From JACDAV01 sp964626755 (GTDB lineage Bacteria > Chloroflexota > Limnocylindria > Limnocylindrales > CSP1-4), in assembly GCA_964626755.1 (NCBI GenBank), contig CAZVGO010000050.1:209950-273949 (forward strand): a stretch of DNA of 64,000 nucleotides, in the 5' to 3' direction. Below the pieces are notes generated by a model. It searched no databases, was not told the DNA's origin, and saw nothing but the letters and a program-made list of their open reading frames with translations. Shown one piece after another: positions 50,257-59,374 of this stretch; positions within the stretch are counted from its first letter, which is position 1, and each line of letters starts with the position of its first letter. Both the position numbers and the translations under genes were made by a program.

Positions 50257-50835
50257 GTGACCCTCCGACCCCCGACGCGCTCGCGCAAGGCTCCCCCCGG
50301 TCGGGCGATCGCCCGGCGCTTCGAGGCGGACCTCTCACCGGCCGTTGTTGCGGCGGGCAGCAGAATTCAGAACGTCCGCCAGATCTCCGAGCGGGTGGCG
50401 ATGGGCCGGGCATTGTGGCGCGAGCTCGTGACCGGCTTCGCGTCGCAGCTCGGCGAGCTGCGGCTCGGCTTCACCCAGCTCGCCGCGCTGTACGTCCTCG
50501 CCGACGGTCAAACGACGACGGTCGCGGACCTCGCGGAGGCGATCGGTCGCTCCCCGTCGGCGACGAGCCGGCTCGTCGACGGCCTCGTCCGTCGCCGCCT
50601 CGTGGAGCGCCGATCGGAGACCGAGGATCGTCGCCAGCGGACGCTCTGGCTCACCCAGCGCGGCCACGCCCTGCTGCGGGTCGTCGACCGGGCCCGTGCC
50701 GGCCAGTTTCTTTCTGCCGTCCGGCCGATGCCCACTGCCGAGCGGGCGCTGATCGCGATGGGCGTCGCCGCGCTCGCCACGCACGCGATCTCCCGTCGCG
50801 GCCGGCTGATCAGGACATCCCGTCCCGCGGATTGA
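50257..50835 (+). CDS. MarR-family transcriptional regulator
   Basis: 192 residues from GTG 50257. The winged helix is clear: FTQLAALYVLADGQTTTVADLAEAIGRSPSATSRLVDGLVRRRLVERR, then the wing TEDRRQRTLWLTQRG and a dimer helix. An N-terminal basic extension of about 35 residues is longer than in typical MarR. Divergent from fabD, so it may regulate fatty-acid genes in response to an acyl ligand; that is inference from position. Confidence 0.88.
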   Translation: MTLRPPTRSRKAPPGRAIARRFEADLSPAVVAAGSRIQNVRQISERVAMGRALWRELVTGFASQLGELRLGFTQLAALYVLADGQTTTVADLAEAIGRSPSATSRLVDGLVRRRLVERRSETEDRRQRTLWLTQRGHALLRVVDRARAGQFLSAVRPMPTAERALIAMGVAALATHAISRRGRLIRTSRPAD

Positions 50836-50878
50836 CCGGCCGGGCGCGATCCCCGACCGGCTCGGGGCCGTCAGCGGG

Positions 50879-52306
50879 TCAGCCGCAGAAACGGCGCGTC
50901 ACGTCGTAGAGGACGGGTAGGCCCCAACGGAGCGCGTCGAGTCCCACACGTTCGTCGACGCCGTGGAACCGTTCGAGGAACCGCTCCTCGGGCTCCAGGC
51001 GAAGGGGCGAGAAGCCGTAGGTCGGCACGCCGAGCCGGGCGAGGTGCTTGGCATCGGTCGCGAAGGGCGGCATCCCAGGCAGCGGAACGCCATCGGGATC
51101 ATGGTCGCGGACTGTGTCCTCGAGCAGTGCGTAGAGCGGTGAGTCGATCGTCGACTCGACCGGCGCCCCGAAGATCACGAGCTCGATCTCGCAGACGGCG
51201 GCAAGCTCGGGCCCGAGCCGCCGGACGATCTCGTCGCGCATCGCCGGCTCGGTCGTGTCCGGCAGCACCCGGCAGTCGACGATGAGCTCGGCCTCGCCCG
51301 GGATGACGTTGTACTTCAGTCCTCCATGAATGACGTCCGGTGAGATCGTGTCGCGCAGGAGCGCCCGCGCTGCCCGCCCGTACATCGGATCGCACAGGGC
51401 GCCGAGCGCGGTCTCGCTCGCCCGCGCGTCTGGGTCAGCGGCCGCCCGCAGCAGGCGGGCCTGGTCCGCGGGCAGGGCCGCGGCGGCGGCCTCGAAGAAC
51501 CGGGCCGTGACCCTCGTCGGACGGGGCGGTCCCGGCTCGGCGAGCCGCGTCACGACCTGGGCCGCGAGGACCACGGCGTTGTCGGGCCGCGGCATCGACC
51601 CGTGGCCCCACGCACCTTTCACGACGATCCGGTAGACCGCGTAGCCCTTCTCGGCGACCTGGATCGGGTACAGCCGGCGACCACCGATCGTCAGGCTGAC
51701 CGCGCCGCACTCGGTCAGCGCGCCGGCGCCCCGAAGCCAATCGGGGCGGTTGTCGACGAGCCAGCCAACGCCCGCGTTGCCGCCCGCCTCCTCGTCGGCC
51801 GTGGCCGCGAACAGGAGGTCGCGGGTCAGGCCGGGGACCGGATCGCCTGCCGGATCGCGACCGGCCGCGCGTGCCTCGTCGGCAAGCAGCCGGACGACGG
51901 CGAGCTGCATCGCCAGAGTGCTCTTCATGTCGACCGCGCCGCGGCCCCACACGTAGCCGTCGGCGACGTCCCCGGAGAACGGGTCGTGCGTCCAGCCGTC
52001 CGGTGGGGCGGGCACGACATCGAGATGGGACAGGAGGAGCAGCGGCTCGCCGCCCGTGCCGTCGCCGCGCAGCCGGACGCCGACCGAGCCCCGCCCAGGG
52101 AACGGTTCGACGACCTCCGGTCGCAGGCCGGCGTCGCGGAGGGCGTCCGCGATGTACGTCGCCGCGGCCAGCTCCCCACCGGGTGGATCAGGTGGGTTGA
52201 CCGACCGGATGCGGATCAGGTCGCGGAGCGTCTCGACGAGCCGTCCGTGGGCCCGCTCGAGGACGTCCCGTGCCATGGCGTCCGACGGCCGGACGGAGAC
52301 GGTCAC
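50879..52306 (-). CDS. M20 family metallopeptidase/deacylase (ArgE/DapE/CPG2-like)
   Basis: 475 residues from GTG 52306. Metal motifs: LLLSHLDVVPAP, WGRGAVDMKSTLAMQLAV and ATADEEAGGNAG with the catalytic Glu, and a late His in DAKHLARLGVPTYGFSP. The lid domain KGAWGHGSMPRPDNA is present. M20 enzymes remove N-acyl groups or cleave dipeptides with two zinc ions. Last gene of a five-gene operon and overlaps the previous gene by 4 bp (GTGA). Confidence 0.9.
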   Translation of the reverse strand: MTVSVRPSDAMARDVLERAHGRLVETLRDLIRIRSVNPPDPPGGELAAATYIADALRDAGLRPEVVEPFPGRGSVGVRLRGDGTGGEPLLLLSHLDVVPAPPDGWTHDPFSGDVADGYVWGRGAVDMKSTLAMQLAVVRLLADEARAAGRDPAGDPVPGLTRDLLFAATADEEAGGNAGVGWLVDNRPDWLRGAGALTECGAVSLTIGGRRLYPIQVAEKGYAVYRIVVKGAWGHGSMPRPDNAVVLAAQVVTRLAEPGPPRPTRVTARFFEAAAAALPADQARLLRAAADPDARASETALGALCDPMYGRAARALLRDTISPDVIHGGLKYNVIPGEAELIVDCRVLPDTTEPAMRDEIVRRLGPELAAVCEIELVIFGAPVESTIDSPLYALLEDTVRDHDPDGVPLPGMPPFATDAKHLARLGVPTYGFSPLRLEPEERFLERFHGVDERVGLDALRWGLPVLYDVTRRFCG

Positions 52307-52560
52307 CGACCCACCCCGGCGAGAGTCGTGACGATCCCGAGGACGAAGCCGCTCAGGACGATGATCACGATCATCGCGAGGAGGAGCCGCCCGTAGAAGC
52401 GCTCCTCGCGGCGTGCACCCTCGGCATCGGGATCACGTCCGCCCGGGATGTACGGGGCCGCCAGGCCGCGCGCCCGGGCGTGGGCGGCGCGCGGGGAGTC
52501 GTACGCGGCGGGATCGGGTGGGAGCGGCTCCTCCTCGGCCCGAGTCTGGTCGTCGGTCAT
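52303..52560 (-). CDS. Small tail-anchored membrane protein
   Basis: 85 residues from ATG 52560. Acidic, Pro-rich N-terminus, a basic patch (about 50-56) and one C-terminal helix (about 60-80) ending after LAGVGR. A tail anchor with a cytoplasmic head. Overlaps both neighbours by 4 bp, so it is translated as part of the operon. No family recognised. Confidence 0.65.
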   Translation of the reverse strand: MTDDQTRAEEEPLPPDPAAYDSPRAAHARARGLAAPYIPGGRDPDAEGARREERFYGRLLLAMIVIIVLSGFVLGIVTTLAGVGR

Positions 52561-53459
52561 CCGATCGCCTGGCGGAGTGGTTCCGCCACCTCTCGTGCCA
52601 CGGCATCGACCCCGTCGCCGCCGAGCGACGGCGGCATCCCAAGGATGATGTGGGTCGCGCCGAGCCGATGTGCCTCGACGGCCTGTCCGAGCGCCCACTT
52701 CCGGTCCTTGGCCGATCGGCCGGTCCCGACCTGGGCCGCGATGTCGAATATCGCGCGATCGCGACCGGCAGCGTCGAGCGCCGCGAGCAGGGCGTCTCTC
52801 CGGCCGGCGAAGTAGCCCATGTCCGCCGGCTGGTCCGGGGCCACGATGGCCGGCAGGATCCAGCCATCGGCGACAGTCGCCGCGAGGGCGATCCCACGTC
52901 GTTTCTGACCGCCCAGCCAGAGCGGAGGTCCGCCTGGAGTGAACGGCGGCGGCTCGTTCGTCGCCTCGGCGAGGGGGTAGTAGCGGTCCGATCGGGTAAC
53001 CCCCGGTGGCGCCGCTGCCGCGGTGGACCAGAGCGCCTTCAGGACATGGACGCCGGACTCGAACCGATCGAACCGCTCCGGCATCGGCGGCATCGGGATG
53101 CTGAACGGCAGGTGCTCTCCCGGGTGCCAGCCGGCCCCGTACCCGACGATGAAGCGCCCGCGGCTGGCATGGTCCAGGACCGTCGCCGCCTTGGCGAGGA
53201 CCGACGGGTGGCGGAAGGTGTGCGACAGCACCGCATGGCCGATCGACCTGCCCACGACGTGATGGAGGAGCGCGGCGATTGCCGTCAGCGACTCGAAGCT
53301 CGGCCCGTGGGTCGGCGCGGCGATGTCCGTGAGGTGGTCGTTCATCCAGACCGAGTCGAAGACATCGTGCTCGCCGATTCGTGCCCACGCCTCCTCGAGC
53401 GTCGTCCAGTCGACCGCCTGGGGCGACGTCTTGATGCCGATCGCTGCGCGGCGAGCCAC
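52557..53459 (-). CDS. Luciferase-like (F420/FMN) monooxygenase
   Basis: 300 residues from GTG 53459, 10 nt after the ilvD stop; an in-frame Met at 53513 lies inside ilvD. It has VWMNDHLTDIAAPTHGPSFE and HAVLSHTFRHPSVLAKAATVLDHASRGRFIVGYGAGWHPGEH, the canonical LLM class pattern, and GGPPLWLGGQKRRGIALAATVADGW. Likely an F420-dependent oxidoreductase, though FMN cannot be excluded. The cofactor biosynthesis genes are not in the window. Confidence 0.85.
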   Translation of the reverse strand: MARRAAIGIKTSPQAVDWTTLEEAWARIGEHDVFDSVWMNDHLTDIAAPTHGPSFESLTAIAALLHHVVGRSIGHAVLSHTFRHPSVLAKAATVLDHASRGRFIVGYGAGWHPGEHLPFSIPMPPMPERFDRFESGVHVLKALWSTAAAAPPGVTRSDRYYPLAEATNEPPPFTPGGPPLWLGGQKRRGIALAATVADGWILPAIVAPDQPADMGYFAGRRDALLAALDAAGRDRAIFDIAAQVGTGRSAKDRKWALGQAVEAHRLGATHIILGMPPSLGGDGVDAVAREVAEPLRQAIG

Positions 53460-53469
53460 GATGGTTGGG

Positions 53470-55209
53470 TCAGCCGGCCGAGCGGGCCAGGAGCTGCGCG
53501 AGCCGGTCGCCACCCGTCACCGCCCCTTCCGACGCGGAGCTGACGAGCGCCGCGTACTTCGCGAGCACCCCGGTTGCGTAGTGCGGCGCGGGCGGCGTCC
53601 ATCGCTTGGCGCGCGCGGCAAGGGTCTTCGCGTCGACGTTGAGGTCGAGCGCCCTGCGATCGACGTCGATGACGATCTCGTCGCCCTCCTCGACCAAGGC
53701 GATCGGTCCGCCGAGCGCGGCCTCCGGGGCGACGTGGCCGATCATCAACCCGTGCGTCCCGCCGCTGAACCGGCCGTCGGTCAGAAGGGCGACCGAGTCG
53801 CCAAGGCCCTCGCCGACGAGCGCGCTCGTGACGCTCAGCATCTCCTGCATCCCGGGCCCGCCGACTGGCCCCTCGTACCGGATCACCACGACATCGCCGG
53901 GCACGATCCGGCGCGCCGTGACTGCGTCGTGGCACTGCTTCTCCGAGTCGAACACCCGGGCCGGGCCACGATGGTGCCGCCGTTCGTGGCCGGCCAGCTT
54001 GACAACGCATCCGTCAGGCGCGAGCGAGCCGCGCAGGATCGACAGCCCGCCGACCGGTTTGAGCGGCCGCTCCAGCGGTACGACAACCTCCTGGCCCGGC
54101 GTCTCGACTGCGGCGGCCGCGATCTCGGCGAGAGTCCGGCCGTCGACATTGGGGGTCTGGCCGTGGATGAGGCCGCCCTTCAGGAGCTCGCGCGCGACAA
54201 GCCCAACGCCGCCGGCCTCGTACATGTCGGTCGCGGCGAAGCGTCCGCCGGGCATCATGTCGGCGACGATCGGAGTCCGGTCGGCGATGTCGCCGAACTC
54301 GTCGATCGAGAGCGGGACGCCATACTCGTGGGCGATCGCGAGCAGGTGGAGGACGCCGTTCGTCGACCCGCCGGTCGCCGCGACCGACGCGATCGCGTTC
54401 TCGATGGATGCGCGCGTCACGATCGCCGATGGGCGGACGTCCCGCCGCACGAGATCCATCACCAGCTCGCCACTCTGCCTGGCGGCGTCGTCCTTCGCCG
54501 GGTCCTCCGCCGGGATCCCGTTGAGCCCGGCGGGGCTGAGCCCGATGAACTCCATGACCGTGCTCATCGTGTTCGCGGTGTACTGCCCGCCGCAGGCTCC
54601 GGGGCCGGGACACGCGACGTTCTCGATCTCGTAGAGCTCCTCGAGGCCGATCTTTCCGGCCCGGTACGCGCCGATCGCCTCGTACACGGTCACGACGGTC
54701 GCGTTGCGGCGGCCTTTGTAGACCCCCGGATGGATCGTCCCGTTGTAGAGGACGAGCCCCGGGACGTCGAGCCGGCCCAGCGCCATCGCCGCGGCGGGGA
54801 TCGTCTTGTCGCAGCCGACGAGGCACACGACGGCGTCGAGCAGGTGGCCGCGAACGACGAGCTCGATCGAGTCGGCGATGACCTCGCGGCTCACGAGCGA
54901 CGACTTCATCCCCTCGGTGCCCATCGACACGCCGTCCGACACTGCGACCGTGTTGAACTCCATCGGGGTGCCGCCCGCCGCCCGCACGCCCTCCTTGACG
55001 AACTCGGCGAGGCGTCGCTGGTTGTAATTGCACGGCATCGTCTCGATCCACGTCGTCGCGACGCCGACGAGCGGGCGAGCGAGATCTTCGTCGGTGAAGC
55101 CGATCGCCTTGAGCATCGACCGCGCGCCGGCCCGATCGGGGCCGTCGGTCAATGCCGCGGAATGGCGCTTCAGCGGATTGCTGGGACGGCTGTAGGGGAG
55201 ATCAGTCAC
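53470..55209 (-). CDS. ilvD: Dihydroxy-acid dehydratase
   Basis: 579 residues, starting at 55209 and overlapping the DUF885 stop by 4 bp. Iron-sulfur cysteines are Cys60 (IETMPCNYNQ), Cys133 (VGCDKTIPA) and Cys206 (CPGPGACGGQYTANTM), with the Mg-binding Lys next to GCD and the late YEGPVGGPGMQEML and DGRFSGGTHGLMIGHVAPEA motifs. It makes 2-keto-isovalerate and 2-keto-3-methylvalerate for Val, Ile and Leu. It sits in an operon with peptidases rather than with ilvBNC, which is 6 kb away. Confidence 0.96.
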   Translation of the reverse strand: MTDLPYSRPSNPLKRHSAALTDGPDRAGARSMLKAIGFTDEDLARPLVGVATTWIETMPCNYNQRRLAEFVKEGVRAAGGTPMEFNTVAVSDGVSMGTEGMKSSLVSREVIADSIELVVRGHLLDAVVCLVGCDKTIPAAAMALGRLDVPGLVLYNGTIHPGVYKGRRNATVVTVYEAIGAYRAGKIGLEELYEIENVACPGPGACGGQYTANTMSTVMEFIGLSPAGLNGIPAEDPAKDDAARQSGELVMDLVRRDVRPSAIVTRASIENAIASVAATGGSTNGVLHLLAIAHEYGVPLSIDEFGDIADRTPIVADMMPGGRFAATDMYEAGGVGLVARELLKGGLIHGQTPNVDGRTLAEIAAAAVETPGQEVVVPLERPLKPVGGLSILRGSLAPDGCVVKLAGHERRHHRGPARVFDSEKQCHDAVTARRIVPGDVVVIRYEGPVGGPGMQEMLSVTSALVGEGLGDSVALLTDGRFSGGTHGLMIGHVAPEAALGGPIALVEEGDEIVIDVDRRALDLNVDAKTLAARAKRWTPPAPHYATGVLAKYAALVSSASEGAVTGGDRLAQLLARSAG

Positions 55210-56891
55210 CTGGCAACCTTAACGATCTCCGCCAAGGTCTCGAGTCCGACGGCTCCCTGGCCGAGTACGGCGTCGTGGAAGGCCCGGATGTCGAACCTCG
55301 CGCCGGCGGCCGCCCGAGACTCCGCCCGGAGGCGCAGGATCTCGAGCTGGCCGATCTTGTAGGCGAGCGCCTGTCCCGGCCAGACGATATAGCGGTCGAT
55401 CTCGTTGGCGATGTTGTTCGGGGCGAGGGCCGTGTGCGCGGTCATGAAGTCGATCGCCTGCCGGCGCGTCCAGCCGAGCGCGTGGATCCCGGTGTCGACG
55501 ACCAGCCGGCATGCGCGCCAGCCGTCGAACGACAGGATCCCGATCCGGTCCAGGTCGCCCGAGTACAGGCCCATCTCGTCGGACAGGCGCTCCGTGTAGA
55601 GGCCCCAACCTTCGAAGAACGCGGTCGGGCCGAGGTGCTTCCGGAACTCGGGCAGGTCCGTCAGCTCCTGGGCGATCGCGATCTGGAGGTGGTGGCCGGG
55701 GATCGACTCGTGGTAGGCGAGCGCCTCCGCCTCGTAGCGCGGTCGTGTCTCGGGCGCGTACGTATTGACGTAGTACTGGCCCGGCCGGGAGCCGTCGACG
55801 GCCGGCTGGCGGTAGTAGGCGATCGTCGAGTGCTTCTCCTCGTGCTCGCTCATCCGGACGACGGTGCAGTCGGCTTTGGGCAGCAGCCCGAACCACTTCG
55901 GGATCGCGGTTCGGGCGCGGGCGAGCGCTTCCTCGGCCGTCGCGAAGACCTCGTCCCGGGTCGTGAAGTGAAGCGCGGGGTCGGATCGCAGCCGGCCACG
56001 AATCGCCTCCGGATCGGTCGTGCTGAGGACGCGGCCGCCGAACTCCGCCAGCTCCGAATCGATCCGGGCGACCTCGTCGAGCCCGAGCCGGTGGATCTCG
56101 TCCGCCGTGAGATCGAGCGACGTGTGGAGCCGGATGAGCCTGGTATAGGCATCCGATCCGCCGTCGACGTGCAGGATCCCGGCTCGCTCATCCGGCCGGG
56201 CAGCCGGCAGGATCTCGTCCCGGACCACGGCGCCAAACCGCTCGAGGGCGGGTCGGACGACCTCGCGGACGGCCGCGCGCAGGCCATCGGCGAATGCCTC
56301 GCGTTCCGCGGCCGGCCAGTCCGGATGCTCCGTTTCGAGTGGCTTGAGGAGCGGCAGCTCGGCGTCCGGCCGGGCGAGGACGCCGCTGATCTGGTCGACC
56401 GCTCGCTCGACAGGGGTCCGGACGGCGACGCGGCCCGAGGCGAGCCCGCGGCGGAGGTTCGCAGCTCCCTGGTCGAACCACGGCCCGAGAGCCCGCCAGC
56501 GGGCGACCATTGCCCGGGCCTGATCGGGGGTCGAGACGGGCTGGATCGCCTCGAGGTCGAGCGCCACGACCTGCGGTCCCTCGAGCGGGTCGACCGTCCA
56601 CTCCTCGAGGCCGGTCTCGAGCGCGGCGACGTCGCTTGCCATCTGGGCGATGAGCGCCGACCGCGTGACGGGGTCGGCTCCGTCGAGCGCCCCGGGCTCG
56701 ATCGCCTCGGCCCGGCCCCGAAACGCGGCCAGCCGCTGCCGCTGGGCCTGAAGCGCTTCCGGCGACGCGTCGTCCATCCGATCGTCGAACCGGCGATCGC
56801 CGATCGCCGTGGCAGAAACGGGGCTGAATGCGAGGTACGCCTGCCAGTACTCGTCGGCAAGCTCGGCCAGGGAAGAGGTGACCGTGGTCAT
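55206..56891 (-). CDS. DUF885 family metallopeptidase-like protein
   Basis: 561 residues from ATG 56891. The zinc site is EALAYHESIPGHHLQIAIAQEL (HESxPGHH) with a downstream Glu in FFEGWGLYTERL, the hallmark of DUF885, a family related to M2/M32-type carboxypeptidases. No signal peptide. Alanine/arginine-rich all-helical protein. First gene of the operon that continues with ilvD. A TACCAT hexamer lies 9 nt before the start. Confidence 0.9.
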   Translation of the reverse strand: MTTVTSSLAELADEYWQAYLAFSPVSATAIGDRRFDDRMDDASPEALQAQRQRLAAFRGRAEAIEPGALDGADPVTRSALIAQMASDVAALETGLEEWTVDPLEGPQVVALDLEAIQPVSTPDQARAMVARWRALGPWFDQGAANLRRGLASGRVAVRTPVERAVDQISGVLARPDAELPLLKPLETEHPDWPAAEREAFADGLRAAVREVVRPALERFGAVVRDEILPAARPDERAGILHVDGGSDAYTRLIRLHTSLDLTADEIHRLGLDEVARIDSELAEFGGRVLSTTDPEAIRGRLRSDPALHFTTRDEVFATAEEALARARTAIPKWFGLLPKADCTVVRMSEHEEKHSTIAYYRQPAVDGSRPGQYYVNTYAPETRPRYEAEALAYHESIPGHHLQIAIAQELTDLPEFRKHLGPTAFFEGWGLYTERLSDEMGLYSGDLDRIGILSFDGWRACRLVVDTGIHALGWTRRQAIDFMTAHTALAPNNIANEIDRYIVWPGQALAYKIGQLEILRLRAESRAAAGARFDIRAFHDAVLGQGAVGLETLAEIVKVAR

Positions 56892-56900
56892 CGCCGGGTG

Positions 56901-56906
56901 ATGGTA
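56901..56906 (-). promoter_or_regulatory. -10 element TACCAT, leaderless promoter of the DUF885-ilvD operon
   Basis: TACCAT on the minus strand, 9 nt before ATG 56891. Confidence 0.45.
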
Positions 56907-56916
56907 TCGGCCGCGC

Positions 56917-58092
56917 CTACCTGATGCAGTCGCCGAGGGCAACCTCACTCGTTCGCCCGATGCCCGGCCGGATTCGGCCGGCGACCGACAGAGGCGAGAG
57001 CGCATAGCCGACGTCCTCGTCCGTGCGGGCCTCGGCGAACACGATCCCGCCCACCGTCCCGTCGGCGAGCACGAACGGACCGCCGCTGTCGCCTCGATCG
57101 ATCGCCGCCCGCAACTCGAGGATCTGCCGGATGACCAGGTCCTCGCCATAGATGTCCCGGCCGCGCGCCTCGTATCGGTCTGCAACCGCTGCCGGCACGA
57201 TCACCATCCCGCCGCCGCCCGGAAATCCCAGCGCCGCCCCTGTGTCTCCCCGTTGCGGTTCCGTCGCCGCGAACCGCAAGGGAGGCGCCGGGAGGCGAGG
57301 AACCCACAGGAGCGCGACGTCGAGGTCCGGGTCGAACAGGACCACCGCGGCGTCGAACAGCGACCCGGCCAGCGACACGCGGACTGTCCGGCCACCGGCA
57401 ACGACGTGGGCGTTCGTCACGACGTAGTCGGTTGCGACCGCGAACCCGGTCCCGGTCGACAGAGCGCCGCAGGTCTGGGCCGTGACCTTGACAGTGCTCG
57501 CCTCGGCCGCGGCCGCGATCGCCCGCGCCCGTGGGTCATCCGGCCGGTCGACCGGCAGAGCCGGGATTGGCTCGAGGCCGACGAAGAGCTCGGGGAGTCC
57601 GGTGTCGTCGAGCAGGGCACCGAGCCCGACCGCGATCTCCGTGGGAGCGGGAAGCACCGCGGAGAGTGCCCGGAGGGTGGTGGACGTCTGGGCCTGCGCG
57701 GCGGCACGGGGGACCGGGCCGGCGGCGAGCAGGCCGCCGGCGAGCCACACGACGAGGATCGCCTGGGCCGCTCCGAGCAATCCGCCCGCCAGGCGATCCA
57801 TGCCACCCAACAGCCCGGTGCCGAGCCGGTAGGCCCCGTACCGCCCGATGCTCGAGCCGATCGCCTCGCCGATACCCACGGCCAGGAGCAGCCAGAGGAG
57901 CACCATCACCGCGCGCAGGCCCGGGTCAAGCGTCCTGAGCAGCCCTTCGGCCGGGGTCAGCGCGAGGATTGCGAGCACGCCACCGAGGATTGCTCCGGTC
58001 AGGCCACCCACCTGGGGCAATGCCCCCGACCGGTACCCGAGGATGACCGCCAGCACGAGCAGGAAGACGGCGCCGAGGTCGAACAGGTTCAC
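56917..58092 (-). CDS. CvpA-fused periplasmic trypsin-like serine protease (MarP-type)
   Basis: 391 residues from GTG 58092 (a GTG at 58110 is also in frame). The first about 130 residues are a four-helix CvpA-like membrane domain (LFDLGAVFLLVLAVILGYRSG). The protease follows with His229 (VVTNAHVVAGG), Asp258 (DPDLDVALL) and Ser336 (IDRGDSGGPFV). Two Cys, in QTCGAL and in GDCIR at the extreme C-terminus, can form the disulfide known in the mycobacterial acid-resistance protease Rv3671c. A role in envelope stress or pH tolerance is inferred from that family. Confidence 0.9.
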   Translation of the reverse strand: MNLFDLGAVFLLVLAVILGYRSGALPQVGGLTGAILGGVLAILALTPAEGLLRTLDPGLRAVMVLLWLLLAVGIGEAIGSSIGRYGAYRLGTGLLGGMDRLAGGLLGAAQAILVVWLAGGLLAAGPVPRAAAQAQTSTTLRALSAVLPAPTEIAVGLGALLDDTGLPELFVGLEPIPALPVDRPDDPRARAIAAAAEASTVKVTAQTCGALSTGTGFAVATDYVVTNAHVVAGGRTVRVSLAGSLFDAAVVLFDPDLDVALLWVPRLPAPPLRFAATEPQRGDTGAALGFPGGGGMVIVPAAVADRYEARGRDIYGEDLVIRQILELRAAIDRGDSGGPFVLADGTVGGIVFAEARTDEDVGYALSPLSVAGRIRPGIGRTSEVALGDCIR

Positions 58093-58163
58093 CGCGGGAT
58101 CGTCGCACACGATGGCGACGGGCCCTCATCGGCATTGAGCCGCCGTCTCCGGCAGCCCGCGGG

Positions 58164-58694
58164 TCAGCCGATCGTGAAGGTGATCGGCTGCGCGTTGCCG
58201 TCGCCGGCGATGACGGTGTACTCGCCCGGCTCGAGCTCGCCGAGGTCGATGACCGTCGCCTTGTAGACGGCGATGTCGATGCACACCACGTCGTCGCCGC
58301 CGGAGCCCTCGCGGACGAAGATCGTGATCGTCGTCCCGTCGCGCTTCCAGGCGACGCTGTCGAGGACATAGCACGGGTCCACGCCGCTCCACCAGCGCGC
58401 GTTCAGGACGGCGTGGCGGCCCTCGATCCGGGCCTCGATCCCCTCGATCGCGACCGGGCGCACGTTCTTCTGGCCCAGCTTCGGGACGACGAACTGCGGC
58501 TGGCCGAGGCCGGGGTCACCTGGCGCGCCACCGATGGGCTCACCGGACCCGGGGCCCGGGTCGCTCCCGGCGCCAGAACCGTTGGAACCGCCGGGCGAGG
58601 CGGGGGCGACCGGTGCTGCAGCGCTGCAGGCCGCGACCAGGAGAGAGACGGTGAGCACGGCGAGGAGCGCGCGAAGCACGGCTGGCTTGTTCAT
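58164..58694 (-). CDS. Hypothetical lipoprotein
   Basis: 176 residues. Signal peptide with lipobox VAAC (Cys at about 23), a Gly/Ser/Pro linker to residue about 65, then a small beta domain (about 70-176) with two Cys (DPCYVLD and DVVCIDI) that probably pair. Beta-strand rich end TITIFVREGS...YTVIAGDGNAQPITFTIG. No family recognised; exposed on the outer face of the membrane. Confidence 0.7.
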   Translation of the reverse strand: MNKPAVLRALLAVLTVSLLVAACSAAAPVAPASPGGSNGSGAGSDPGPGSGEPIGGAPGDPGLGQPQFVVPKLGQKNVRPVAIEGIEARIEGRHAVLNARWWSGVDPCYVLDSVAWKRDGTTITIFVREGSGGDDVVCIDIAVYKATVIDLGELEPGEYTVIAGDGNAQPITFTIG

Positions 58695-58742
58695 GGCGCC
58701 GAGACGGCTGTCCCGGGCGACAGGTTCCCCATCCGCGCTCGA

Positions 58743-59372
58743 TCAGGAGGCGGCAGCCCGCGCCGTCGTGTCGACCCGCGGCGGGTGGGCCGCCTCCCAG
58801 GCCGCGATATCCGCCTCGCGCCGGAGCAGGTAGCCAAGCTCGTCCGTGCCCGCCATCAGCATCACCTTGGCGAACGGGTCGACGTCGAACGGCAGGTCCT
58901 CGTCACCCGGCAGGTGGACGATCTGGGTCTCGAGGTCAACCGTCGCCTCCGCGTCCGGGTTCGCTGCCGCGAGCTCGAACAGCTGGCGGTGGCGCTCCGG
59001 CTCGACGACGATCGGCAGCAGCCCGTTCTTCAGCGCGTTGCTCCGGAAGATGTCCGCGAACGACGTCGAGAGGATCGCCCGGATGCCCCAGGCGGTCAGG
59101 GCCCACGGAGCGTGCTCGCGCGACGAGCCGCCCCCGAAGTTGTCGCCGGCGAGGAGGATCCGGCGGCCGGCCATGTCGGGCCGGTCGAGCACGAACGGAG
59201 GCTGGCGCAGCGACCCGTCCTCGGCGAACCGCCAGTCGCGGAAGAGCCCCTCGGCCAGGCCCGCCTTGTCGGTGACCTTCAGGTATCGGGCCGGGATGAT
59301 CTGGTCCGTGTCGACGTTCTCCGCTGGCAGGGGGATCAGGCGGCTCGTGAACGTCGCGAACCGATCCGCCAC
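58743..59372 (-). CDS. leuD: 3-isopropylmalate dehydratase small subunit
   Basis: 209 residues from GTG 59372, 2 nt after the leuC stop. ENVDTDQIIPARYLKV and LAGDNFGGGSSREHAPWAL are diagnostic, and FRSNALKNGLLP follows. The subunit swings over the LeuC cluster to isomerise isopropylmalate. The size is that of the bacterial LeuD (about 200), not the archaeal type (about 165). Confidence 0.95.
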   Translation of the reverse strand: MADRFATFTSRLIPLPAENVDTDQIIPARYLKVTDKAGLAEGLFRDWRFAEDGSLRQPPFVLDRPDMAGRRILLAGDNFGGGSSREHAPWALTAWGIRAILSTSFADIFRSNALKNGLLPIVVEPERHRQLFELAAANPDAEATVDLETQIVHLPGDEDLPFDVDPFAKVMLMAGTDELGYLLRREADIAAWEAAHPPRVDTTARAAAS

Positions 59373-59374
59373 CG

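Noticed and set aside
46650..50260. Very long plus-strand frames (406 and 814 codons) opposite fabD/fabF
   Set aside because: Antisense shadows of three genes with intact catalytic motifs; composition Arg/Asp/Glu/His without domains.
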